The notes under the pieces: generated by a model
Database searches by the model: none
What the model saw: the letters and a program-made list of their open reading frames with translations, nothing else
Told to the model about the DNA's origin: nothing
Program-made: the position numbers and the translations under genes
Shown here: in pieces, positions 16,126-27,100 of the stretch
Numbering within the stretch: position 1 is the stretch's first letter
Layout of the letters: each line of letters begins with the position of its first letter
Assembly: GCA_017651245.1 (NCBI GenBank)
Contig: JAGCDQ010000008.1
Coordinates: forward strand, 19,446 to 83,445
Reading direction: 5' to 3'
Origin: Bacteroidaceae bacterium
GTDB taxonomy: Bacteria > Bacteroidota > Bacteroidia > Bacteroidales > Bacteroidaceae
DNA: 64,000 nucleotides

Positions 16126-19100
16126 GTGAAAAGGTACGGAAAGTATACGTTTTTGGGTTGGAGTTGGCGCATCCTTCTGGGGATTGTGCTAACTCCAATC
16201 TTCTTATTGCTGTTGCTTTTCGTACTGCTCTATACGCCTCCTGTCCAGAAGTTCGCAGTGGATAAGGCTGCTGAGATTCTGAGTGAGGAGATGGGCATGG
16301 ATGTGACGGTGGAGAGTGTCCACCTGAAGTTCCCGCTCGATCTCTCGATGGGAGGATTGCTGGCCATTCAGGAGGGCGACACGGTGGTGTATGCCAAAGA
16401 ATTGGACATCAGCATCAAGGCGTTGCCGTTGCTGGAACTGAAGGCGGAGGTGGATGGCATCCATCTGTATGACGCCAAGTTGAACACGAAGGGGTTGATT
16501 GACTCTTTTGTGATCAAGGGAGACCTTGCAGAACTGAGTCTTGATAGCCACAGCACAGACATCAAGGAAGAGCTTGCTGTGGTTAACAAGGCACTGTTGA
16601 GGGATGCCGACTTGATGGTGCTGCTGAATGACACGGTGCCAGAAGACACGACCACCAGCGACGTGAAATGGAAAATCCAAGTGGATGACTTGGCGTTGGA
16701 GAATGTGAAAGCGGCTGTGTTGCTCACTCCACAAGCCGACAGCACTTGGGCAACTGCCCACTTTGCGGAAGCCCACGCCTCGGCATTCATTGACCTCGGA
16801 AATGAAATCTATCAGGTTCCTCAATTGGAACTCAAGAACTCGAAGGCTGGGTTTGAGTATCGAAACGACCCTCGATACCCTCAGCAGTTTGACCCCTCCC
16901 ACATGCTTTTCAGCGAAATCAACATGGAGGTGGATTCCTTTGAATACAAGGGTAAAACGGGCGAGATGGCATTGAATATCCGTCAACTCGCAGGTGTGGA
17001 GCAATCGGGCCTGACCATTACGGAAACACAGGGTAGGGTGGAGATGGACACGCTCTCCCTGACGGTGCCTCACCTCCACATGAAGACGGCTGACAGCGAC
17101 CTGACGGTGGCGTATCGGATGGACATGAATGCCTTCGACGAGGTGAATCCGGGCACGTTCTCCCTGATTGGGGAAGGACAAATCGGCAAGGGTGATGTCA
17201 TCTTCTTCACGCGCATGGGAGGACCAGACACGAAGGATGTGTGCACGATGCTGAACAGGCAGCTGTCCGTGCGTCCGATGGAGGTGCAGTTGAAGGCGGA
17301 GGGTAACCTCGAAACGCTGAATGTGCCTCAGTTGCACCTGAAAGCCCCAGGCTTGGCTGTCGTGGATGGCAGCGTGACCTTGTGGGATGTGGCGAATGAC
17401 CTCTCTCTGAAGACCAACCTGAAAGCAAAGGATGCGCATGGGGCAAGCATCGATTTGGATGGCGGCTATGTGATGGCATCTGATGCCTACAGGGCTGATT
17501 TGGTGTTCAACAATCTGGTGGTGAACAACTATGTGCCGATGGAGGAACGAACCGTCCTGACGGGTAAAGCAAAGGTGAACGGCAGGGGCTTTGATTTCCT
17601 CTCGACCTCCACCACACTGGATGCCACCGCTCATCTCTCCAATGGCTATATGGGCAAGGTGAACCTCAGTAACGTGGATGCTGATGCCACCTTGAAGGGG
17701 GGCAACTTGCAGTTGGCATTGACGGCTGAAAACGACCAGGTGAAGACTGACCTGACTTTTGACGGAACGCTGAAACGTAACTTGATAGAGGGTGTGCTTG
17801 ACCTTAACCTGCCTTATGCCGATTTGCAGAGCATGGGCTTCAGCGAGGATGTGCTGACGACCCGTGCGAACGGCACCATGCAGTTCTCCTACAATATGGA
17901 CAAACTGGTGCGTGTGGAATCGCAGGTGGAGACATTCCACTTGAAGTTGGGGAACGACAGCATCCATACGAATGCGTTCTATCTGTTTGCCGAGGCATTG
18001 AAGGACACGACTTCTGCCACCATCCAGACGGGTGACCTCGACTTCACGTTCTTTGCTCCATACAATATGTTCAACCTGATGCCAAAGGTGGAAAAGCTGC
18101 AGAAGGAGGCGGTGAGCCAATTCAAGAAGCGTGATGTGGATCTCAATGTGCTGAGGTCTTATCTGCCAGAACTGACCTTGCATGTTGCAGCAGGCAGCGA
18201 CAACCCCTTCACCGACATCCTTGAGACCTATGGCATCGAATTCAGGGAGTTTGTTGCCGATGTGGAGGCTTCACCCCACACAGGCTTGATGGGCAACGGA
18301 CATCTGTATGACTTCAGGAAGGACAGCGTGAGGGTGGACACTGCTTTCTTTGAACTGGCACAAGACTCCACGAAGTTTGACTATCGTGTGGGTGTGCAAT
18401 GTAACGACCAACCCCTGCTTCCAGCTTTCCGTGCCTATCTGGACGGTTACCTGAAAGCGAATGAGGTGGATGCCCACCTGACCTACTTCGACAAGAAAGA
18501 CCGCAAGGGTATAGACTTGGGTGTGAAAGGTCTGGCAAGCGACACTTGTGTGACATTCAATTTGTATCCGAAGACACCCATTATCGCCTATCGGGAATTC
18601 TCAGTCAATAGCGACAACTACATCATCACCCGTCCTGACAAGCCGTTCCTTGCCGATGTGCGTCTGGCGAGCTTGTCGGACAGCACCTACTTGGCTGTGT
18701 ATGCCGATGAAAGTGCCATTGGGAAACAAATCGCCAATATCATCGCCAATGACCTCAACATTCAGGAGTTGCTGACGGTGTTGCCGATGCCAGGAATCCC
18801 TTCCATGAGTGGTATCTTGAATGTGGATGCCACCTATATCGACCAGGGAGAAAACTTCATGGTGGAAGGCTCCTTTAATGCTGAGCGCTTTGCCTACGAA
18901 GGTATGAATGTGGGTAATGTGTCCTCACGCTTCACCTATATGCCAGAAGGAGAAACCCGTCATGTGATTGATGGAACATTGGCTTATAATAACCTTGACA
19001 TCCTCGAACTTGACGGCACTTACAATGCAGAGGGAGAAGGAGCACTGGACGCCAAACTCCAATTCTTGGATGTGCCTATGGAGATGTTGTCTCCGTTCAT

Positions 19101-20703
19101 GCCTGACCAGTTGGTGGGCTTCAGTGGAGCAATGGCTGGTGAGATGAAGGTGACAGGTCCGATGAGCGCATTGCTGTTCAATGGTGCGTTGCTGCCCAAG
19201 GATGTGCATGTGCTCTCCAAGCCTTACAGCATCGACCTCGCTTTGGCAAACGACTCGCTCATCTTCAACAATAGCCGTATTGATTTCGATTCGTACAAAT
19301 TCTATGGGGCTGATGTGACCAATCCGCTTACGCTGAACGGTTATGTCGATTTCGCCAACTTCGATGAAATCTTCATGTCGCTCTCGCTCAACGGCAGGAA
19401 CTTCAAACTGGTTGAGTCACCCTATAGCAGCCAAAAGTTGCTGTATGGCGATATGTATGGTGACTTCTTTGCCCGTGTCATCGGTTCCACGAAGGATTTG
19501 ACGGTGCGTGGTCTTGTGCGTGTGTTGCCTACCACAAACATCACCTACATTTTGTCGGAAACGGCACTCTATCAGACCGACCGACTGGAAGACATTGTCA
19601 CTTTTGTCGATTTCAATGCGCCACCGCCTCCAAAGGAATCCATCCCGAAGAAGACCTATATGGGTATCGATATGAACTTGGTGCTGAGCATCGAGGATGG
19701 TGCCAAACTGCGTGGTGAGTTCTCGGCAGATAAGCAGAGTTACGTCAATGTGCAGGGTGGTGGTAACATCACGATGTCGTACACGCCATCAGGTGTGTTC
19801 AACATGCAGGGTCGCTACACCATCAACGAGGGTGAGATGAAATACACCCTTCCTGTCATTCCACTCAAGACCTTCTCCATCCATCCGGGTTCATACATCG
19901 AGTTCACGGGACAACCAGACAACCCACTTCTTAACATCACCGCTACAGAGCGTGTGAAAGCCTCTGTTGCCAAGAGTGACGGCTCTACCCGAACGGTGCC
20001 ATTCGACGTTGGTTTGAAGATTTCCAACACCTTGCAGAACATGGGATTGGAATTCATCATCGATGCTCCTGAAGACCAATCGGTGCAGAACGAACTGGCG
20101 GCAAGTTCAGCAGAGGATCGCAACAAACTGGCAGTCGGCATGTTGGCAACGGGTATGTATCTGTCTAGTACCAACGGCAAGGGATTGGCTGCTGGCGATG
20201 CGCTGAGTGGTTTCTTGGAGGATGAAATCAACAAGATTGCCGGCAATGCACTCTCAACGATGGTGAATGTGAGTGTGGGTGTGGGACAAACGGTTCGTGA
20301 AGATGGTTCGAGACGCACAGATTACTCCTTCCAGTTCTCGCGCAAGTTCTTCTCCGACCGCCTGAATGTGATTATCGGTGGTAAGGTAAGTTCTGACAAC
20401 AATACGACGAGACGCAGTGAGTCAGGTGCCTACATCGACAACGTGTCGTTGGAATGGCGACTCAATAATGGCGGCACACAGTATATCCGTCTTTTCCACG
20501 AGAAAGACTACTCCAGCTTGATTGAAGGCGAACTGGACAGGAACGGATTTGGTGTGGTGCTGCGTAAGAAAGTGGACAAACTCTCCGACTTGGTCATCTG
20601 GAAACGACGCAAGAAGGAAGTGGAGCAGCAGGAAGACAACATCAATGCTGAGAATACAGAAGATAACCTCAATGCTGACAAGACAGAAGATAGAACACAA
20701 TGA
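16126..20703 (+). CDS. tamB: TamB/DUF490 translocation and assembly protein
   Basis: A 1525-residue envelope protein. GTG 16126, one base after the mdh stop, is chosen as start: an ATG overlapping that stop is in the wrong frame, and more upstream in-frame codons lie inside mdh. One N-terminal helix (about 13-35, rich in Leu/Phe) anchors it in the inner membrane. The rest is a long repetitive beta-rich region, as in the groove-forming AsmA/TamB proteins. The C-terminal DUF490 part includes GEMKYTLPVIPLKTFSIHPGS and FTGQPDNPLLNITATE. TamB bridges both membranes and works with an Omp85 partner in outer-membrane protein or lipid transport. Its stop overlaps the partner's start. Confidence 0.92.
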   Translation: MKRYGKYTFLGWSWRILLGIVLTPIFLLLLLFVLLYTPPVQKFAVDKAAEILSEEMGMDVTVESVHLKFPLDLSMGGLLAIQEGDTVVYAKELDISIKALPLLELKAEVDGIHLYDAKLNTKGLIDSFVIKGDLAELSLDSHSTDIKEELAVVNKALLRDADLMVLLNDTVPEDTTTSDVKWKIQVDDLALENVKAAVLLTPQADSTWATAHFAEAHASAFIDLGNEIYQVPQLELKNSKAGFEYRNDPRYPQQFDPSHMLFSEINMEVDSFEYKGKTGEMALNIRQLAGVEQSGLTITETQGRVEMDTLSLTVPHLHMKTADSDLTVAYRMDMNAFDEVNPGTFSLIGEGQIGKGDVIFFTRMGGPDTKDVCTMLNRQLSVRPMEVQLKAEGNLETLNVPQLHLKAPGLAVVDGSVTLWDVANDLSLKTNLKAKDAHGASIDLDGGYVMASDAYRADLVFNNLVVNNYVPMEERTVLTGKAKVNGRGFDFLSTSTTLDATAHLSNGYMGKVNLSNVDADATLKGGNLQLALTAENDQVKTDLTFDGTLKRNLIEGVLDLNLPYADLQSMGFSEDVLTTRANGTMQFSYNMDKLVRVESQVETFHLKLGNDSIHTNAFYLFAEALKDTTSATIQTGDLDFTFFAPYNMFNLMPKVEKLQKEAVSQFKKRDVDLNVLRSYLPELTLHVAAGSDNPFTDILETYGIEFREFVADVEASPHTGLMGNGHLYDFRKDSVRVDTAFFELAQDSTKFDYRVGVQCNDQPLLPAFRAYLDGYLKANEVDAHLTYFDKKDRKGIDLGVKGLASDTCVTFNLYPKTPIIAYREFSVNSDNYIITRPDKPFLADVRLASLSDSTYLAVYADESAIGKQIANIIANDLNIQELLTVLPMPGIPSMSGILNVDATYIDQGENFMVEGSFNAERFAYEGMNVGNVSSRFTYMPEGETRHVIDGTLAYNNLDILELDGTYNAEGEGALDAKLQFLDVPMEMLSPFMPDQLVGFSGAMAGEMKVTGPMSALLFNGALLPKDVHVLSKPYSIDLALANDSLIFNNSRIDFDSYKFYGADVTNPLTLNGYVDFANFDEIFMSLSLNGRNFKLVESPYSSQKLLYGDMYGDFFARVIGSTKDLTVRGLVRVLPTTNITYILSETALYQTDRLEDIVTFVDFNAPPPPKESIPKKTYMGIDMNLVLSIEDGAKLRGEFSADKQSYVNVQGGGNITMSYTPSGVFNMQGRYTINEGEMKYTLPVIPLKTFSIHPGSYIEFTGQPDNPLLNITATERVKASVAKSDGSTRTVPFDVGLKISNTLQNMGLEFIIDAPEDQSVQNELAASSAEDRNKLAVGMLATGMYLSSTNGKGLAAGDALSGFLEDEINKIAGNALSTMVNVSVGVGQTVREDGSRRTDYSFQFSRKFFSDRLNVIIGGKVSSDNNTTRRSESGAYIDNVSLEWRLNNGGTQYIRLFHEKDYSSLIEGELDRNGFGVVLRKKVDKLSDLVIWKRRKKEVEQQEDNINAENTEDNLNADKTEDRTQ

Positions 20704-23042
20704 AAACGTTACGACACATAATATATATATGTATAGCTTGCCTCTTTGTGGCTTGCTCCACCACTGACCATCTGCCAGAGGGAGAGAAACTCTATACGGG
20801 TGTGAAGAAGATGAAGGTGCATGGACAGAAAGGAACCCCTGCTGAAGATGTGGCTGTGACGGAAGTGAAAGCGGCGTTGGCATACAAGCCCAATGGCTCC
20901 CTCTTGGGCAGTTCGTCCAAGCGAAGCCCCCTGCAGGTGGGACTTTGGATTTATAATGCCTATGTGGATAAGCCTCGAAAGGGATTCAACAAGTGGATGT
21001 TCAACTCCTTTGCAGGCACACCTGTCACCATTTCCAGCGTGTCGCCTGAGACGCGCACCAAAGTGGCAACCAACATCTTGCAGAACTACGGTTATTTCCG
21101 TGGAAATGTGGATTACACCCTCATTGACCAGAAGAACCCTCGCAAGCAACGCATTGCCTACGACATCCATTTGGGTGAGCCTTATCTCTATGACAGCATC
21201 CGCTATGCTTTCCGCGATAGCATACAGGACAGCATCATTCATGCTACAGAGAAGGAGGCATACCTTCATCAAGGTGACCAGTTCTCCACACTCAACCTCA
21301 CCAACGAGAAAGATCGCATCGTGAGTGCTTTCCGCAACAATGGCTTGTATTATTATCGTCCTGATTACATCAATTACTTTGCCGATTCCACCAACATCCC
21401 TTATCGGGTGAAGTTGCTGGTGGTGCCTGATTTGGATGTGCCTGACTATGCATCTCGTCAATTCTATTTCGGCAATACCAGTGTGTATATCCGTAAGAGC
21501 CGCACCAGAATGGCTGGGCAACGACGTCGTAGGAATGGTGAGGCAGAAGTGTTTGATGATTCCATTCAGCGTCGTCGGCTGAAGATTGCTTATCAAGGTG
21601 AGAAAATCCCGATCGCTCCACGTGTGGTGATGAAGAACTTCAAGTTCCATTCTCGCCAGATGTTCAATCAATCCAGTGTGGATCAGACGTTGACCAACCT
21701 GCATCGCATGGACATCTTCTCGAATGTCAGGCTTGCCTTCACCCCTCGTGACACCACCAGTTTGAATGACACTATTGACACGCGTATTGACCTGACGATG
21801 GATCAACTGATTGATGCTGAGTGCGATTTCAGCTTCACCCATAAGTCCAACTCTCAGATTGGTCCTGCAGGAGGTGTCACTGTCTCCAAGCGTAATGCGT
21901 TCCGTCATGGCGAGACTTTGTCGGTGGGCGTTCGAGGCAGTTATGAATGGACCACAAGGAAAATGTATGGGGAAGAAGAACGCGTCAATTCCTATCTGGC
22001 AGCACTCGACGTCTCTCTGTCTTATCCTTGGATTGCGTTCCCTTGGCTCAACAAGCGTTTCTACAAATACCCCACCTCAACAGAGTTCAAGGTGACTTTG
22101 GAGCAACGAAAACGAGCATACTACTATCGTTTGATGTCCTCCACGATTGAGGCAACCTACGATTTCCAGACGTCCCGTTCATGGAGCCATAAGTTGACTC
22201 CTCTGACGGTCACCTACAATAAGATGCAGAACACGACAGACCGTTTTGATTCCATCTACTTTTTCAATCAAGCCCTCTACGTGTCTCTGCAAGATGTGTT
22301 CATTCCTGCACAGCAATACACCATCACTTACGACAACACGTGGAACAACCGCATTCGTCATACGATGCACTTTGAGGGAACGGTGAAGCAGTCATCTAAC
22401 TTCCTCAACCTCACCAACGCTATACTGGGATTTAATTACTATCAAAAGGATAAGAAGCTGCTCTCCACGCCTTATTCGCAGTTCCTTAAGTTCAATTTCC
22501 AACTCAAGAACATCTTCCACATCACAGAAAAGACTTCTATCGCCACTCGTATACAACTGGGAGCTATTTGGTCATACGGAAACTCCGACTATGCACCCTA
22601 CAGCGAACTCTTCTATGTGGGTGGTGCCAACAGTATCCGAGCCTTCTCCATTCGTAGCATTGGTCCTGGACGTTTCCGCGATGACTATTTGGGCATCTAT
22701 TTAGCCCAAACGGGTGATGTGAAGTTGGAGATGAATGCTGAGTATCGTTTCCCCATCATCAATGCCTTCCAAGGAGCACTCTTTGTCGATGCCGGCAATG
22801 TGTGGCTCATGCGTGATGATGCCTATCAAGTGGGTGGAAAGTTAGGTGATGGCGGTTTCTTCAATACGATGGCTGTCGGTACAGGTTGCGGACTTCGTTA
22901 CGATCTCGACTTTCTCATCCTGCGTCTTGACTTGGGTGTAGGAATCCATTTGCCCTACGATACAGGCAAATCAACTTATTACAACATTCCAAGGTTCAAG
23001 GACTCTATGACGGTTCACTTCGCAGTGGGATACCCCTTCTAA
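20700..23042 (+). CDS. tamL: TamL, Omp85-family outer-membrane lipoprotein
   Basis: A 780-residue BamA/TamA-superfamily protein. Lipobox FVAC gives Cys19 after a short signal peptide, which is the Bacteroidota TamL variant. POTRA-like segments occupy roughly residues 30-380. A 16-stranded barrel with the characteristic GGANSIRAFSIRSIGPGRF motif follows, and the protein ends in Phe (AVGYPF), typical of outer-membrane barrels. It starts within the last codon of tamB (ATGA, 20700-20703), so the pair is translationally coupled. Its 3' end overlaps the convergent GH43 gene by four bases. Confidence 0.93.
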   Translation: MKTLRHIIYICIACLFVACSTTDHLPEGEKLYTGVKKMKVHGQKGTPAEDVAVTEVKAALAYKPNGSLLGSSSKRSPLQVGLWIYNAYVDKPRKGFNKWMFNSFAGTPVTISSVSPETRTKVATNILQNYGYFRGNVDYTLIDQKNPRKQRIAYDIHLGEPYLYDSIRYAFRDSIQDSIIHATEKEAYLHQGDQFSTLNLTNEKDRIVSAFRNNGLYYYRPDYINYFADSTNIPYRVKLLVVPDLDVPDYASRQFYFGNTSVYIRKSRTRMAGQRRRRNGEAEVFDDSIQRRRLKIAYQGEKIPIAPRVVMKNFKFHSRQMFNQSSVDQTLTNLHRMDIFSNVRLAFTPRDTTSLNDTIDTRIDLTMDQLIDAECDFSFTHKSNSQIGPAGGVTVSKRNAFRHGETLSVGVRGSYEWTTRKMYGEEERVNSYLAALDVSLSYPWIAFPWLNKRFYKYPTSTEFKVTLEQRKRAYYYRLMSSTIEATYDFQTSRSWSHKLTPLTVTYNKMQNTTDRFDSIYFFNQALYVSLQDVFIPAQQYTITYDNTWNNRIRHTMHFEGTVKQSSNFLNLTNAILGFNYYQKDKKLLSTPYSQFLKFNFQLKNIFHITEKTSIATRIQLGAIWSYGNSDYAPYSELFYVGGANSIRAFSIRSIGPGRFRDDYLGIYLAQTGDVKLEMNAEYRFPIINAFQGALFVDAGNVWLMRDDAYQVGGKLGDGGFFNTMAVGTGCGLRYDLDFLILRLDLGVGIHLPYDTGKSTYYNIPRFKDSMTVHFAVGYPF

Positions 23043-24076
23043 CGGAAGTGTTTTTCCAATCGTTTGTATTCCTTCTTGGTGAGGCGCATGAAGCTGCCAT
23101 GCTGAGGAGCGGTGACTCCTTGAATGTCTGCAGGGGAGTGGAAGCCCTTGAGGTATTCGTCGGTTTGACAAATGCGGTAGTGCTTGGGACGGTCACTATA
23201 TTGGATGTATGCCACACGCCACCCTTTCTCTCCGACAATCTGAAAGGCACTGCTGCCTTCGCATTTCTTGTTACCCTCGAAACTTACAAAGTCGCTTTCA
23301 TCGGGCTCTGGCCAAGGTCCTGTGAGATGGTCGGCTTTGGTTTGGAAGATACCCGGATGTCCTCCTTCTTTCTTGATGAGCATGTGATACTTGCCATCAC
23401 TCTTCAGATAGTTGATGTCTGCATCAATCGTGGCATAGCCCCAATCGAAGAGAATGCGTGGCTTGGTGAGTTTGGTGAAGGTCTTGTCTGCATAGCTATA
23501 CACCATTCGGTCGTACTTGTCATCTTCGTTGAAACTCCAGATGGAGTAGTAGATGAAGTACCCCCCTTTCTCACCATTCTTCCATACATAATCAGGGTCC
23601 CAGAAGATTTGGGGTGCCCACACACGATTAATCTTGCTCCAGTCGACAATGATGTCAGGACTTTCAGGGTCACAGAAGATTTCGTTGCCTTTGCGAAAAT
23701 CGAACGTGGTGGATGTCCAATGGATGAGGTCGTCACTTTTGAGGAGGTTGATGCCGTAGTTGTACCACTGCTTGCTCTTGGCAACACACATATCTGTTGT
23801 CACCATCAGATAGCCATTTCCTGAATCCGACTTGCGACACACATATGCATCACGCTGTCCTCCCTCGATACCAGCCAGCTTCTGTGCATCCATGATGGCT
23901 TTTCCTTCGTTGAGGTCGTGATAGTGAAGTCCGTCGCGACTGAGGGCATAAGCGGTGAATTCACCATTGTCGCTCATGTGGCAGTAAAGATAACCATAAG
24001 CACCCTTCTGAAGATTCTGGGCGCACAGATTCAGAGTCGGAATCGTGAGAAGGAGGATCGTGATAAATTGTTTCAT
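23039..24076 (-). CDS. Glycoside hydrolase family 43-like enzyme
   Basis: A 345-residue secreted beta-propeller glycosidase. ATG 24076 gives the signal peptide MKQFITILLLTIPTLNLCAQ; the frame is open up to 24121 but lacks a better start. GH43-like features are WAPQIFWDPDY, the TIDADINYL segment and EGSSAFQI with a likely general-acid Glu. The catalytic base Asp near the N-terminus is less clear. GH43 enzymes remove arabinose or xylose from plant polysaccharides. There is no SusC/D or other CAZyme next to it, so the substrate is unknown. It lies 46 bp downstream of sprA on the same strand, probably one transcript. Confidence 0.8.
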   Translation of the reverse strand: MKQFITILLLTIPTLNLCAQNLQKGAYGYLYCHMSDNGEFTAYALSRDGLHYHDLNEGKAIMDAQKLAGIEGGQRDAYVCRKSDSGNGYLMVTTDMCVAKSKQWYNYGINLLKSDDLIHWTSTTFDFRKGNEIFCDPESPDIIVDWSKINRVWAPQIFWDPDYVWKNGEKGGYFIYYSIWSFNEDDKYDRMVYSYADKTFTKLTKPRILFDWGYATIDADINYLKSDGKYHMLIKKEGGHPGIFQTKADHLTGPWPEPDESDFVSFEGNKKCEGSSAFQIVGEKGWRVAYIQYSDRPKHYRICQTDEYLKGFHSPADIQGVTAPQHGSFMRLTKKEYKRLEKHFR

Positions 24077-24122
24077 TATTTGAGGGGTTATAATTATCGT
24101 CAGGGTGAAGGGTGAAATCACT

Positions 24123-27100
24123 TTACCTCGTTAATGAGAATTTCATGCTGACACCGAAATCAACGGTCGTAGTAGGATAAGAGGATTGTGACACGAGGGG
24201 CACATTACGCTGCCAATCGAAGAATCCTGTGAGACTGAGGAGACGACTGAAAGTATAGTTACCTGTAAGGCTGAAGTGATAGGCAGTGGCTCCACTGGTA
24301 GCAGTAGTCACAGCAGTCTGTATGTTGCGGTTGAGGGCATTTTGCAGACGGTAGGTGAAATTAGCCTTGAGGTCAAGGTCGTGGCTCACAGTGTTGCGTG
24401 TACGTGCATTGGTGTTGGTGGTTGTATTATCTTTCTTGTTCTTGGATTTCGACTTGGACTTTCTGCTTTCATTGCTTTGGATGCTCTTGGCACCAAAGAG
24501 ACCGATGTCTTTGATTTTATAGCCCATACCAACTTCAATGTCATTAGAGAAGTTTTCTGTAAGGGCAACACTCGTCATAGAAAGGTTGAGGGTGCGAGTC
24601 TTGTTGTATTTCAATGTGGCAGTCATACCACTATTGAAAGCCATATCAACACCGATGAAAGGTGAGAAGGACTCATTGATGCTAACGGTGGAGACGTTGT
24701 ACATGGAAGAAGGGATAGGGTTGCCTGTGGTGACATCCTTGATGAATCCCCAACCATTCATGTACTCCATGAAGTTGGAGTAGGAATTGTAGGCTCCGAC
24801 TGAGTAAACGCTCTTATAGGCATGATTGATATTGAAACTCTTGAAGTGGTCAGCAAACCATGGGGAGAGCTTAATCAGTCCACCATAGGAGAGGCTCCAG
24901 TTCGGCATGAGGCGTGAGATGGCTGGGAAAATGTCGAGTGGAGAGGAAATAGCATTACCTCCACAGTAAGCAGAGAGGAATGCAGGCACCATCACGTCGG
25001 CAGAATAAAGTTCCACTCCGCCATTCTCTGGATTATAGGTCTTTCCTGCCCATTCACTACCCGCCCTCTTGGGATAGGTGACATTGGCATAGCGTGCTTC
25101 GATGCGGCTCTTCACAATCGGCAGGTTCTTGAGGAATTTCTCGAAGTGCTTCGAGTGATAGTTGTTGTTGATGTTACCACCTGACTCGAATGCGGAACCG
25201 ATAGAGATGACCGTCATTGAGAACGAACCGCTTTGAGTCGCAGGCATTCCTTCATACATGAACTGGATGCTGCGAGACTTATTGACGGTACGAGTGGCTG
25301 TGAGGTCAATCTTGAGATCTTTGATAGGCTCCAGAGTGGCTTTCAGCTGGAGGTCTTCCATCGCTGCTGATGTGGCAGGAGTGGTGATATTGCTGTCATT
25401 CTGCATGAGCCATCCGTGTCTTGCCGCCTTGTCTATATAGTTGTCACTCACAGCACCGAGGGCAAATGGAATACCAGGAGAAAGAAGACCATCAATGTGC
25501 TTCTGTCCGAAAGCGTCACCCACTTCTGTACGGAAACCAGGAAGAGTGAGTGCATAGGTATTGCGATAAGAGATGCTGGCATTGCGCACCATCATAAGTC
25601 CTCGTGCGAACACCTGTGCTGTCTTGTACCATGAGAGGTCATCCAATGGACGTTTAGCAACTACGTTGATCTTGATTGGGATGGTGTCTTGGTTCTTCAC
25701 CTTGATGGTATTGGCATCCACTTTCTTATATTTCAGCTTATAGATCTTTCCCTCAGCGGTAGTGGCACGCACAATAAGTCGCTTGGAGTTTTGGCTGTGC
25801 TTCACCTCCGTGCTGGTAGAGTCGTTAAGGGTCACCTCTTTGGTAAATCCTTTGGACTTCTTGCTGGCGTCGTTCTTTGCCGTCTTGTCCTTGCTATCTT
25901 TGCTATTCTTGCTACTCTTGCTATCGCTTTCTTTCTCTTCATCTCCCTCTTTAGCAGCAGTCCTAGCGTTTCTGGAGGCTGTGTTCTGACGGGTGTTGGA
26001 TGTATTCTTCTTGGTGTTGCCAGAGAGTCGTTTTTCTGCATCAGCCAAGAATTTCCATTTCTTGTAAAGTGTTTCGAAGTTCAGGCGTCCATTGAGGTTG
26101 ACGGTACGTTGAGTGCTGGCAGTGTTTCCGAGCGAGGTACCGTCTTCCAGTTCTGTGCCTCGTGTCCAGTTATAGTTAGCGTTGTAAGTGCCATCGGCTG
26201 TAATCCAATCAAAGATTGGTATCTTATTGATAGGCACCTGATAGGAGCCGTTGAAAGTACTCCGGTAAGTAAGTGGACGTCCAAAGGATGCAAGACTCCG
26301 CTTCACAGAGTCTTTCCATGCAGCATACTCGTTAGGATATAGATGCTTGTTGACGATGACATTGGGCTCCTCTATTTCAGCATGAGTGGAGGATGTCCAC
26401 GACATCTTGAGTGCCTTGAAAATATCCCATTTCACTGTAAGGTCACGATTCCAAAGAATCTGGTCCGAGAAGATAACAGGCATCTTGGTACCCGCATCAA
26501 TGTCCCGTTCCTGGAATTCGTAATAACTGCGTGTGAGGTCGGTGTTGAACGAGAGGCTTTGTGGCAGCCATTGAAGGTTCTGCGCCTTGATGATATCGAG
26601 CCACTTTGACTTGCCCTTCAGGTTCTTGAAAGGCTCCAGCGGCTTGTACTTTGGTGAGTAATTGTATCCGAGGTTAAGACGCCAATTCTCCTCATTCTCA
26701 TACACGGTGGTCTCACCTGTCTTGTAGCGTTGGCTGTAACTGTAGCTAAACGTAAAGTTGGCAGGGTCATAAGGCATTGGCTTACGGCTCTGGACGTTCG
26801 ATCTCCAGTTGGAAAGCGACAGGTTCTTGTTTTTGACAATGCTTTCAGTAAGATTGCTGAGTGAGTCACGTGCAGCCTTGTTCTCACATTCGTCAAGGGC
26901 ATCCTTTAGCAGCATGTCAGTGTCGAAAGGATTGTACTTGGGCGAGAGTTTTTGCCAAGAGTAAGAATAGTAGAGCGGCAGGTTCATTTTCCACTTATCA
27001 GGGAAGAACTTACCTAACTGGAATTGTGTGGTGACGCTCCACTCATAGAGGTTATCATTTCTGCGTTGAGACACCTTGTCCTCCAATCCGCCAAATCCCG